Assembly: GCA_037127255.1 (NCBI GenBank)
Contig: JBANSL010000007.1
Coordinates: 64,093,038 to 64,157,037 of the forward strand
DNA from: Persicaria tinctoria
Taxonomy: Eukaryota > Streptophyta > Magnoliopsida > Caryophyllales > Polygonaceae
DNA: 64,000 bases
Direction of reading: 5' to 3'
In this document: in pieces, positions 32,544 through 44,770 of the stretch
Layout: each line of letters starts with the position of its first letter
How positions within the stretch are numbered: position 1 is the stretch's first letter
Notes under the pieces: model-generated
Told to the model about the DNA's origin: nothing
What the model saw: the letters and a program-made list of their open reading frames with translations, nothing else
Databases searched by the model: none
Made by a program: the position numbers and the translations under genes

Positions 32544-33754
32544 TTTTCTCCCACGATTTTTAGGTACGTGTACGTCGATTTCGATCTTTTCCTCCAACTT
32601 GCTATATCTTTGCTAAGTTTTTAATTAGGCCAATTTTAATAACTAATTTTGTTGTCCTAATTACACCAAAGGCCTTGTTTTATTAACATAGGAATAACAA
32701 GTGTATTTATTACGAGGTTACTTTTCATGAATTTTAAAAAGCTATTATTTGTTTAAATCATTATAAGATAAGATGTAGAGAATTTAAATAGGAAAAGAAG
32801 TTGATTTTTAGTGGAATTTCCCTATTTTAGAGGAATTGGAATTCCCAATAAGTCAAATTCATTTGTTTTTGAATATTTCAAAACTCAATTAAACATTAAT
32901 AATCATCCCATTTTCTAGATTTTAAAATTTTATGGGTTTTTTTAGTGGTTAGCCAAACGAGCTCTAAGGTTACACTCAAACATTGACATGATGTGGGATG
33001 TATTACATATAAACCCGATGTCTTTCGTTCTAAGGCTCTAATACCTACATATACGATAAATTGGTTCGCTAATTAAATGGATCCTAAAAACAAGTCAATC
33101 GACGACCATAGGAAGTTGACCGGTAGAAAAAGATGGTAGCATGCATGAATGAAGATGGTGAAGAAGAGGTGAATGTGAATATGAATAAAGAAAATATTGA
33201 TGTAAGTTATAAAGTATTTTGCAATAGGTGTATTTCATGTCAATACTTATTTAGTTTACAGCCATAGATAAAATGCGTTGGTTACATACAACATTGATCG
33301 ATCACGATTCACAAGACATAAAAGACATAAAAGTAGATAAAGTGGTCAAGTTCACTGAGTTAAAGCTATAAGCTTGACATTATGGGTTGAGGTTTTTATC
33401 TTACCTCGTCAAATATTAACTGGTTAAGTTAGTTAGCCTGTTAATTTAATTAAACAATTGACGAATTATGATATATTGCTTGATTGAAGTATGTGATATT
33501 GTTTTGTATTTGGACAATATAAGAGAATTCATAAAATTTTCAAAAAGAATGAAGATGATAGTGAGCTAAATTTAGGTTATGATGATGGCGGAGAAGAAGA
33601 GTTTGCATCGTATCCTACAATTTCACGCATCTTTTCTGAGAGACACGAATTTGGGACTCCAAATTCGCATCTATACGAGGGAGCACAATCTATTGGTAGG
33701 AAATAATAATATAGTATTGATCATATCTCAATCCAATGCAAAGAGTTGTTGCCT
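32544..33754 (+). other. Spacer with two exon-like segments
   Basis: No identifiable gene. An ATG at 33151 opens MNEDGEEEVNVNM and continues to GAT followed by a good donor (GTAAGT, near 33202). At about 33541-33707 a 54-codon open stretch, rich in Asp and Glu, reads NEDDSELNLGYDDGGEEEF and ends at TAA. The two could be exons of a small acidic protein or remnants of one. I do not recognise the family. Confidence 0.25.
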
Positions 33755-33757
33755 TTA

Positions 33758-34170
33758 GAGCATCTCCCATGGTAAGCCAAAAAATGGGTTTTGGCCAAAT
33801 TTTACTCCCACTATAGGCCAAAACCCATTTTAGCCTTTTTGTTTTTGGCATATTTCCAAAACAAAGCCTAAATTTGGCTTGCTCTTTGGAAGGCCAACTG
33901 CTATTAATTAATTATTTATTTATTTTTAAGTGTTTAATATGTATGTAAATATATAAATGATACAATTATAAATCCGTATATTATATAGTTATGATTTTTA
34001 ATTAAAAATAAAAGTTGTAGTATTGTAAAGATATTCAAGAGTTCTTCGATATGAATATAATATTTGACATATTTAAATTATCATTGCATAAATAATATTT
34101 TTAGAAAATGACATTAATCTTTTTTTTTATTATAGATTCATCAAAATTATAGTAAAAAATAAAGATGCTC
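33758..34170. mobile_element. MITE with GAGCATCT ends
   Basis: Left end TTAGAGCATCTCCCATGG and right end AGATGCTCTAA are inverted, with TA/TTA at both borders. The interior is AT-rich, about 410 bp. The right end is less certain because AAAGATGCTCTAATGCAGTA also occurs in the neighbouring LTR (34250-34269), so part of it may be LTR-derived. Confidence 0.5.
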
Positions 34171-34192
34171 TAATGCAGTATCTAATAATGTC

Positions 34193-34245
34193 GGTATAGC
34201 ACATACTATGTGGCCTCGCTGAGGCCACATAGTATGTGCTATACC
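34193..34245. repeat. Perfect 25-bp palindrome at the broken LTR end
   Basis: Arm 34193-34217 (GGTATAGCACATACTATGTG then GCCTC) is the exact reverse complement of 34221-34245, with GCT between. The right arm is normal LTR sequence (compare about 45217-45241). The left arm is an inverted copy of it joined where the LTR is truncated. Confidence 0.9.
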
Positions 34246-34445
34246 TAATAAAGATGCTCTAATGCAGTACAAAAGTCACACACACTAGCATGCTCCTAGT
34301 TATAATAATGTGTAAAGTACTGTAAAGGGCCCAAGACAATGCCAAGTGGCATATCCCTCTCCTACCTCCACCCCCTTCCGATAGGGCGGAGACTGGCCAG
34401 CTCGTGAATGCATTCCATCATAATCGGGCGGCACACATGCCTAAC

Positions 34446-36788
34446 TGTTGTGAGCTGAATCTGCCATGTTTTACAGTAACTTTTATATCGATTTCTGTAT
34501 ACATTGCATTCATTTGGGTTTAGATAGTACAGAATCTATGTAGTTTATGTTTATTTGCCAAATTATGGAATCTACACCAGTTTCTGTTTAATTCGCAGAA
34601 ATCGAGGCATTTTACAGCAATTCTACAGAAGGTCGGAAAAACTCGGAAAACCACTACAGAAGTCCAAGGTCAAAGCAGCGGAACCAGTCTAAGAGTCAAG
34701 GCTACTCGATCTCGAGTAGGCCTTACTCGACCTAGACGAGCATGTCCGAGCAACCTTGGTCGAGAAGAGCCTGATCGAGCAAGCCAGACCAACCCGGCTC
34801 CGGACCCTACTCGATCTCGAGGACCACTGGTCGAGATCGACGAAGCCTCGCCACGCCCGGGGTTGACGAGAAGAAGAGCTGGTCGACAAGCCGAGGACGA
34901 AGCCGAGGACGACCTGGCGACACTCGCTGTCAGCGACTCGACTCGCTGCAGCGAACCGCTCGCTGCCAGCGGAAGAGGCAACTCGCGGAAGCGAAGAACC
35001 CAACTCGATCTCGAGGACCCTTTGTCGAGATCGACGAGACCCTGAGTCCAGATCCGGAGCCCATCGAGCAGAGTCACTCGAGAAGACCTAGTCGGCAAGC
35101 CAGTCTACTCGAGGTCGACTAGGGCTTGTCGAGATCAACGAGCGCCTGAGGAGCCTTGTCCGAGCCTTGTCGAGTAGAGCCACCCGAGGAGACCTAGTCG
35201 ATGACCAGTCCTACTCGACATCGACAAGAGCTACTCGAGGTCGACGAGCCCAGTGAGCCAAGTCCGAGCCACATCGAGCAGATCTAGCCGAGGAAGTCCA
35301 GTCGACGAACCACCCTACTCGAGGTCGACGAGCCGTGGTCGAGGTCGAGTAGACCAGATTCCAGAAACTTCTCGACGAGACCTGTCCGAGTAGAATTGAG
35401 ATTCCTTGGGTGCGAAGGAGTCGATTTGGCTGAAGATCTATCCGATTCCATCAAGTCTATCCATGGGAGACAAGATCTATCAACATCATGAAGACTTACC
35501 TAGTTTAGAATTATCCTTTCGTTGTTGATTTATTTCTTTACAACAATTTATTTATCCTTTCAAGTTTTAGATATAATTTTAGATATAGATAGATATCTTC
35601 TTTCCTACAATAGCTAGGGAATGAAGCCTATAAATAAAGCCCTATGGGGCTCAGTTTTATTCATTCCAATTCCAAGTCACACACAATTCAATTCCAGTAG
35701 AGTAGTTTAGGAGTTCTAAGGTTTTTAGGGTTTTGGCTTTCTGCGAAAGTTGATTGCCAGGATTGTAAAAGGCTTTGAATATAGTTTAATGCAAGTTTCT
35801 TTTTATACATCAATGTCTGCAATTGCGATGAGGCGTGAGTAGTCCACCTACTTCTGGGGCTGGGGTGAGCCCGACGGTGGCCATGTGAGGCGATGCGATA
35901 AAGGTTGGATCTTTTTGTGCGATTCATCTTCTATCCCTATGAGCATGATTCTTTTGCGAGAGTTGAAGATGATCCTTGTTTGTGTTATTGAAGCGAAAGT
36001 GATCCTAATACAACTTGGATTAATTATGTGAAAAAGGGTTAGTAACAATTAGGGTTTATGCGAGAGCCTCTATTTGCCTATTTGTTAATGACGAAAGTTA
36101 TTTGATGGAAAGCATGATCTTTTATGCCTTTATGTGTTACTTTGCATGGTTATCGTTGTGGTGTTGAAACCCTGGCTTTGGAAGTCTTTTTTATATTGAA
36201 TTTATTTCGTCGGAAATTCTGAGTTTTGGTTCGAAAATTTGCCCTTTTAATGTTTCTGTCTTTTACTGTACTCGACATAGAGGAAGCCTTTGTCGACCTC
36301 GAGTAGTGTCTTGTCGAGGTCGAGTTGATTTGCTTCTGTTTCTTGTCGATTTTCAAGTTTCTGTCTTTGCATGCCCTAGTCGATCTCGAGTAGTGCTTGT
36401 CGAGATCGAGTACACTTGTCTTCGTCGAGTTGTGTTGTTTTTGTTTTTGAGTTTCTGTTGTCGACCCACCTTTGTCGATCTAGAGGACAGCTTACTCGAG
36501 ATCGAGTAGCTTCTGTGTCCTCGTTTTATTTGCTGTTTCGCTTTGTCTTTTCTTGTTTTGCTAGTTCTTTGCTTTTGTTTTAGTTGCCCTTGCCGGGTTT
36601 ATTTGTTTCTTTCCTTTCTGTGTTTCTGTCTTTCTGCTGCCTTGTCTGTGAGAATTTCTGCCCTTGCCGGGTTTATTTGTTTCTTACTACAACGGGAGGA
36701 AGTCTTGTATTTATTTGCTGAGACAGGGAAGTCAATCTGAACTATATTTCATATTTATTTCAATACTCGATTTACTCCTGCAATAACA
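34446..36788 (+). mobile_element. Solo LTR (2343 bp) with TCGA-type motif clusters
   Basis: It begins TGTTGTGAGC and ends CTGCAATAACA, with a perfect CTAAC target duplication at 34441-34445 and 36789-36793. The intact site is seen at about 45434 (GCCTAACCCGCTCC). No PBS or internal region is visible. It resembles the 1430-bp LTR at 941-2370 in order of landmarks. Shared landmarks are GAATCTACACCAG versus GAGTCTACACAAG, TAAATAAAGCC, GGGGCTGGGGTGAGCCC versus AGGGTTGGGGTGATCCC, and CAACGGGAGGAAGTCTTG near the end. It carries many CTACTCGAGGTCGACGAG-type motifs at 34695-35400 and 36268-36510. Confidence 0.8.
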
Positions 36789-36793
36789 CTAAC

Positions 36794-39264
36794 CCGCTCC
36801 ACAATAAAGCCCGCAGGCATCTCATAATATAAGGAAGTTCATGACTCGATTGACTCAGGGTACCCGATGAGGCTGGGCTACCCTATGACCCTAGCAAAGA
36901 CTCTAGGACTATCACAGATAACGACCGTTCTGTTTCAAACGCAATAAGTAAGCAGATGCTCATTCAATTAGTGCAACCTAAACAGGATACTACATGGCAT
37001 GCTTTTATGCATGAGTAAGCCCCCTAGGGAACTTACCTGAAGATGCAGAACAACAGGATAATACAAGCAAGGACCCAAATGCAAGTCCAAAGAAATACAC
37101 ACCTATCATCAAGTCATTGCCATGAGCTACCAGACCAACATTCATACATACGAAACTCGAGTTCTCAACATACTCAAAAAAAACAACCGATAGTGAAACC
37201 ATTTTCCAAAACCTTTTCGATATGATCAACATCAACCAAAATCATTTCGTTTCCCATCAAACCCATCGATAAATCTTATCAACAATATTTCCAAACTCAT
37301 TTCCCAAAGTTCTTCAAACTCTTAAATATCGAGTCAAATCAACTCATATTCAAAATAATTTCTCAAATCATACTTGGCCAAGTTTCGACATTAATCATTT
37401 AAATCCTTAATCAAATTTCCAAAGTCATATTATTAAAACGATTCCGACACGTTTATTTTTAAATCATTATATAAATAAATTCCGACATCTAATCTCCAAG
37501 ATAATTCTAATTTCACAGACCATATTTATAAATCAAAACTCGTAATTCATTTCAAACTTCTAAAATCACAAATTAGGACAACACTAAATACATATTCCAA
37601 TAATGTCTTTTTTAAACCATTTTATAATATAATAAAATTTCAGAATTTATAAAATCACCAAATCATAACATTAATAATATTTCAGAAATAATTTAACCTT
37701 AAATAAAAGCCTATAACGGAATTATATAACTTCTAATAGTATAAAAACCCACATATAAATAGAATAACAACAACAGCAGCCCAGAAGAGAGGATTAGGCC
37801 CAAAATTGGAAGAAGCTCGGATCCGGCCCAGATCCAAAGCCCAACTCTCAACCCGATTTTGCCCATTTGCCCAGCCCAAGACCCGGAAACAAGGAACCCG
37901 GATTTTGGCCCACACCCGGAAAATGAAGAAAAGGCCCGTCTTCAACCTAAAGACGAACAGAGCTCTGGGCAACGGAGAGAAAAGATGAAGGGAATAAAGC
38001 GGCCATCGCCGGTCACCTCGCCCTCCCGCTCTCGTCCTCACCGGATAACTCAAGGGAAGAGGAACGGAATCACACAGAGAAAACGAAAACGAAGGGCGAG
38101 GGTGGAGTTTGAGTGCTCACCGAAATTCGAATCTTCACCGGAAATCTTCGTCGGACTCGATTCAGCTTCGCCGGAGGGAAATCAGCGCCGGAAATGGCGT
38201 AGTTCGAAGGAAACGTTATAAAGGTGGACCTTTATGGGTAGATTGGATGAAAAACGAAAGGAAACGTCCTAAACGACCACGGAGACGAGAACCAGGAGAG
38301 GTGGGTGCGACGCGGCTTCGGAAACTCGACTTCGAGGTCTCGGGCTCCGGTGGGACTCCTTGTTGCTGCCGCTGCTCGGAGGGAGGAGCAATGGAGGTGA
38401 CTTGGAGCTCAACCCTCGGATTTGGTGGAAAAAGGGTCCCCCGCTTATGCTACTTGGCGGCGAGCTCCTCCTGGGCGGTTTCTGGGCGTCTTCAGACATC
38501 GGAGCGCAGAGCTGCTGTTGGGCTTAACGGGAAAGAGAAGGAGAAAGCTGGTTGAGGGTGGCTCCGAAACGGAGGAGGGACGGCTTCGATGGTGCTCGTG
38601 ACGGCGCTCGGAGGTGGCGCTCCCTGGCGACCAAGGAGGAGGGAAGAGCCATGAGGATTGTGTGGGTTTAGAATTCAAATGAAAAAGAGGAGGAAGTCTG
38701 TCTGCATTTTCAGAGACCCAAGGAAGGCTGTGTTTGGAGGTTACATGAGGGGAGGGAGGTTGCAGAGCCTGCAATTGAGGTTGGGGAAAGCAAAAAAAAT
38801 GAGGAGGAGAGCCTGATGATGCTGATCTATCGAATAAGGAGAAGGGGAAGAGGACAAAAGAGACAGCTTTGTTGATCACAGGGGAGCCAGAGGAAGGTTG
38901 TGTTGTCTACTATCCAAGTGGGGAGAAGGTAGACACAAATAACCATGGGTTCCCAAAATAAAAATTTCAAATACCCGGAAAATAAATCCCAAAACCCGCT
39001 CTCTCGATCCTATCCCGACCCGAAATTTCAAATTGAATTTGTAAATCATTACCGGAATTAAATTAATCTATCCAGACTCCCAACTCTAAAGCGGAATCAA
39101 ATTCCGTTAAAATCAAAATTCTAAAACGATGTCAGAAGGATTTTAAAATACGATTTTTTTTTAAGGCGAAGATGAGGATTTTCAAATATCCGATTTTTTT
39201 TACCTAAACCCCTTTTATTTTATTATTTATTAAAATTTATTATTTAAAAATCCGAGCCTTTACA
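36794..39264 (-). repeat. 3' LTR of copy 2, major part
   Basis: It matches 45437-47976. The remaining distal part is 34214-34440 beyond the solo LTR. It contains the GC-rich block with ORFs on both strands (about 37733-38880) that is also in the other LTR. None resembles a known protein. Confidence 0.8.
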
Positions 39265-39278
39265 TCATCCACCTCTAA
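39265..39278 (-). promoter_or_regulatory. Polypurine tract of copy 2
   Basis: The reverse complement reads TTAGAGGTGGATGA directly before TGTAAAGG. The duplicate lies at 39865-39879. Confidence 0.55.
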
Positions 39279-42200
39279 AAATAAGTCTCGTCCCCGAGAC
39301 TAAAACCAAAATAAAGTAGGGGATGAAGTTGAAATTGATGAGTCCAAGGACCATGTCCAAAGATCTTGTAGTCATCTCGGTTGCGTCTTCTGGGATTCTC
39401 ACAACATCCTAGTCACGGTAATGAAATCTCCAATCGGCCTTAACAAGTATGCGATAAGCGCCCCTATCACATCCTCGCTTCGATTTTTCGGAAGTACCAC
39501 AACTCTAAAGTTCTACAATATCCTCACTAGGTCTTAGCAAACACCCTACAAGCACCCCAATAAAATGCTTGTATCCACTTCGTTAAGTATCATAGAGTTG
39601 CCCGGTTGTGAAAATTCTTAAAAAGAGATTCCGCAATTGGAAAATATTGGCCTCAAAATCGTTAAAATTCTTAGTAACTTTTATTCTTTAAATTTCCAAG
39701 TAATTCCTTTTCAAACCGCTCAAAATCTTCAAATAGGACGTTTAACCAAGCAACTTTATACCAAAACAAGTAAAATCCTTTCGATCACAATTTCGTCAAA
39801 ATCCTCCAAAACCAAATCAGGTTCCCGCATAACAATCAATCAATTTCAGAAGCTCGGAGGTGGAATCATCCACCTCTAAGGGCTAATCCCATATTCTCTT
39901 CCTAGATTCCAGATCATGCAACATCATTCACAACTCAACAAGTACAAAAGAAACAACAAGCCTCGACATACTAAGAATCATAAGGTATATCTATATCATA
40001 CTGAAGGCATCACAAGCGAATAATCAAATGTTCATCACTCATCACGTAAGCACATATGTCCAAAAATCAACGGGTTAGGTGTAATGGGGTTAGTACGTCA
40101 GTACACATCAAATCTCACAATCGCATATCGATATCGCAACACAAGTAGAACATATTCGTCACGTTAACATATCAACACAATAAGGGCATGCTATTAAGAT
40201 TCAGAAAAAGAAAGATCAAGCAGTATATAAATCATCAAAATGTCAATATGCCCTAAAGACACCACCTTAACTCGTCACAACACCATATAACGATTATTTA
40301 GCCATTAGACACCATTAATTTATATATAAACCAATCATTTTCATTCCCCAAGCCATATTCATCATTTACATATTCATAATCATGCTTACCGACCATATAA
40401 TATAATATCATGCTTACTACTTGATAATAAGACATCATGCTTCCACATAATAACACATCATGATCTCATATATTACCATATCACAACACATCCTAACATG
40501 CTTCTAAAACAACATAACAGGATAGCAAAACATCAATATATTATGATAACACTAGTCACTACCAATTAGATTTTAACATTGCGTATCAAAATGTAATTCC
40601 ATATCAGGTTTTATCATGGTCGTTATCTAACCTCATGCCGGCAGATATAAATAAATCACAAAATCAAGAAAATTCCTCACATCATACCAGTCAAAATAAA
40701 ACACAATTCTCACTCACCCATCTCCACTCTCAAGCCAAGATTAATCCCCTTCTAGACTCAACAACACTAACTCCGACAAAATCCCCTAAAGAAATCCCAA
40801 TTCCTTTCGATACTCCAATCTCACCCCTCATTCCATCAAGCACTCTCACACACCATCCACCTCTAAGAACCCTACTCCTATCTCTAACTTCACACCCGAG
40901 AACCCTCTCATACTATATCCTCAATACTCTCAAAATTCATTCCCACACTTCATATACTACTCAAGACATCACAAGCATCATACCCTGCTAACCACATGGA
41001 TCCCTCTCTCGCGTCTTACCTCGAAATACCATCGATCATCCTAACCGCCTAGAATTCTTTTACCACTCATCAACCACTCCACAAGAGACCCCTCACCCGC
41101 AAGTTCAAAGAGGAAGCAATCATGGAAATCATCAAACATAAGGTCTACATCATATCAACTAGTATTCATAAACATAGCATCATGGGTTCAACAAGTCTCA
41201 ATTTACCATCATGCTCAATGATCATTGCAACATCATATATGAACATAACCAAGTCAAGCTAGCATGTTGCATTATAACCTTATCCGATACAATTCGGGCT
41301 TCTTAGCATATGTAGTTCACATTTTACAAGCAAAGGAATTCAAATCATGCTTAGCAATTTAGCGTAGCAACAAGTCAGGACATCATGGTACATGAGATCT
41401 ATAAGTCATCAAATCATATCATTATAGACAACAGGCAACCAGGCAACAGTCATCATCAAGTCAACACATCAACACATCAACAAATAAATCTCATCGCTAG
41501 GTCAGTACAATATCGTCGTCAACAAATTCAAAAGGGTTAGCAATTCAAACGGAGGGCACTCTCTCTTGCAAGTCATATCGTACTCAGTTGCCGTTATCCT
41601 CGAAATATGTTTGGCCCGTCGACATCGTTGATCCTGAGGCCCGTGGGTTATGGGCCCATGCTTCCGCTGCACTACTCCATTGCTATCCACTTTTCGTCCC
41701 CTCTTTCATGCGTCGCTCGTCCGATGTATCGCGTAGGGGTTCAAGTCAGTGGAGATAGGGGAGCGAAAAGGGCGGACAACTCAAGGTTCCTTTCGGAGGC
41801 AAACACGGACCAACACTAAAGACGACAACAAGAGACAAGGCTCCGACCCGAGAATAGCAACGATGCCCTTATGGAAGTCTATTAGGTTATAATCGCGAAA
41901 AGTAACACGAATTCATCATGGAGCATACCAATCACACTAATCGACACTAACATGTACCTATCTCGGGGGAACAGCATTCGTATTCATATCAAAGACACAA
42001 TCAAGTCCTACACTGATGCATGTGAGACAAGCTAACACTCTAGTGTTCCATGGAAGCAGATATGCCTAGCAACTTCAAGCAAGATATGCAGAATCAGTAA
42101 TGATCATGCAGGATTCAAAGTCATGTGGGATTTAATGAGGATGACAGGTATCACGTAAATGAACGAATGTACAAGCATGGTACATGCAGCAACAGGAGAG

Positions 42201-44754
42201 GTCACTATATCATGGAGAGATATGGCATAACGATCAGGCTAAGCGTCATACGAGAACATATAAAAGCAGCATAATAACTATCACATCTGACAACAATGAT
42301 CACATAATAGGTTGAAAACGGCATGTAATCATACAACGGAACACATTTAAAAAGCATAGATCCTACACAATGCTAGTGATACGTGATAAGGCATTGACAT
42401 AGTCAAGAGTCATTTAAAAGAGTTCAACATAATGTTCATAAAGCATAAGACATCATTACATGGAGTAACAAAGAGGGCATCACCAGCAATAGAGTATAAT
42501 CGTGCTGGGAATGAACTGTTATAGGGAACATAATGGTCCAATAGCTATCACATTATAGAACAAGCACGACATGTAATCATTTAGCGAGTAATATTGGAAA
42601 ACATAAGCCCCACATGATACTATTAGTACATATCAAATATGAATACAATCAAGGCAATTCAACAAGATCCATTCTAATATTTATTCGTCATGCGTATGCG
42701 AAATCATGATATAGTGTGGTGTGTGATCATGGAGGTGTAAAGTCATACGTTCATGCAAGCACGATATGATATCATAGAGTAATAGGGGAAATACTACCAA
42801 GCGATAACTTGTAAGCATGCCATGATAAACCATCACCGAAAGCAATCGATCATTGAATTCAACATCAATCTAATTTGCACGAGTAAGACATTTCAAGATG
42901 ATAGAAAGAGGGAAGGATCACACTATCAGGGACCTAGCTCAAGAGAGAATCAGCAATAATGCAAGCAAGGTATAAATTCGCACAAGTCACCACCAAGGAT
43001 CCTACATGATGCTAATGGCATAACATGGCATTTGATACATACATGCACTTGGTTAACTAACACAACGATGTGTAAGAAACCACGTTAACATGGTCCATCG
43101 ATATAGAAGCATGGGACGGATCTAGCGATGCATAATACAAGCCTGTGCAACGAAGCAATATGACTAGCATACGGGGCATGTGCTCCAAATCAACAACCAC
43201 TCGGATAAGGCATGCATTTACCCATATATCGCTTCAAATAGAAGGATCAAAATAAAAACTACTAATTTAGTCATTCATACAAAGGCAGTTCATCACACTA
43301 CCATGGACCTAATCCGGGAGGAAGCAATAATCACATAGTCTCATATCATGACATTCATGCTTCTAATCAATCAGTAGTACGATCATTACAACAATCCAAT
43401 TGAAGATGCGAAGACGACACATAATCATGACAAGAAGCGAGATGCAATATGAGACCTAAGCAATGTGACCAACATGGATAAAGAATGACATACAACCACG
43501 AATTTTACATTAAAGATCATCATCATAACACGTATTGGAAATTACGTATCATATAGAGCATGTTGACATCAAGTTGTAACACGTATCAAGTAGGGAACTT
43601 GCTTCGTCAGGATAACAAAATTCAACGATTACACTATCATTAACCTATTCACAGGGAGAACATAAATTACACAACTTCCTAGCATATGACATATATATTC
43701 ATGCCTTAGTATGATAATGCAATATACTAAATAGATCATGTCGGGATGATATGGATATAACAATTGTAGCTCGAATCTATACAATGGTCATCATGAGCAT
43801 CAAATCACATAAGCACAGGTTCACATTAAGGATCGATCCGTAAGTCAAGAAGTAATACATATAGAATCACACAATCATGGACAGAGCAATTAAGACAACT
43901 CGACAGAGATTCCTAAGGGCAATCATTGACCTTTCTCAATTGACTCTTCACCCCTCATTCCCGTGGGACTCCGGTACGAATCTTTATGGTAAGGAGACAT
44001 TGATTGATCATCATAAAAATCAAGAAAGACAGCCCCATGACACCTTACTTTTGACTCAAAATGTCATCAAGAACCGCCTCCCAATACTCACTCAGACAAC
44101 CTTCATACCCATACATGATTCCGACACAATGTGTTTACCAACCCGTTTCCCCATGGAAGACACTGACATCCGGGAGAAAGAATCAATAGGAGCGTCAAAG
44201 GGTCAACAAACATAGAGGAAGGGGCTGTTTCACACAAGCTGAGTATGACCACTATCCCATTTGCACAGATCAGTCAATACACAACTCATTGTTGGAGCGT
44301 CAAAGGGTCAACAAACATAGAGGAAGGGGCTGTTTCACACAAGCTGAGTTTGACCACTATCCCGTTTGCACAGATCAGTCAATACACAACTCATTGTTAG
44401 GACTACCAATCAGACTTTAGCATATCGAGCATTCAGCATAGAATCAGTTAATAACACTCATAATGATCTCATTTGAGTCTCCCAACCCATCTGTAAAGAA
44501 CAAGCTGATACTTTGCCTACCGTTCCCAACTACACCCAATAGGGGTGGTCTAGCGTCTTTACTACCAACTCGCGTCCCTTTTTGGTCAATTTTCCTTTTT
44601 TATTACAAGTCAAGTTCAATACTTAGTCCAATTTTGGTTAGGCATCTTAAGTTCATTTTGCCCTTTTTAAAATCCTTTTCAAATCCTTTGAAATTCATGG
44701 GCGGTTTTCCGAAACATACACCCGACCCTTGCGTACCCGAATTGCACAACCTCG
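39279..44754 (-). other. Coding-less internal region of copy 2
   Basis: About 5.5 kb, AT-rich, with CATGAT-type words on the complementary strand as in copy 1. No ORF matches a retroviral domain; the 118-codon ORF at 40635-40991 and the 147-codon ORF at 44463-44906 are not recognisable. Confidence 0.6.
44189..44398. repeat. 105-bp tandem duplication
   Basis: The segment starting GGAGCGTCAAAGGGTCAACA at 44189 is repeated from 44294 with three or so differences. It lies near the PBS end of copy 2. Confidence 0.9.
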
Positions 44755-44766
44755 GCTCTGATACCA
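44755..44766 (-). promoter_or_regulatory. Primer binding site of LTR copy 2
   Basis: GCTCTGATACCA on the plus strand is TGGTATCAGAGC on the element strand, four bases inside the LTR boundary. Confidence 0.85.
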
Positions 44767-44770
44767 TCTT

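Noticed and set aside
38109..38879. Overlapping 148-codon and 144-codon ORFs as host genes
   Set aside because: They sit inside an LTR, overlap on opposite strands and have biased composition. Kept only as a possible captured-DNA lead in the other LTR.
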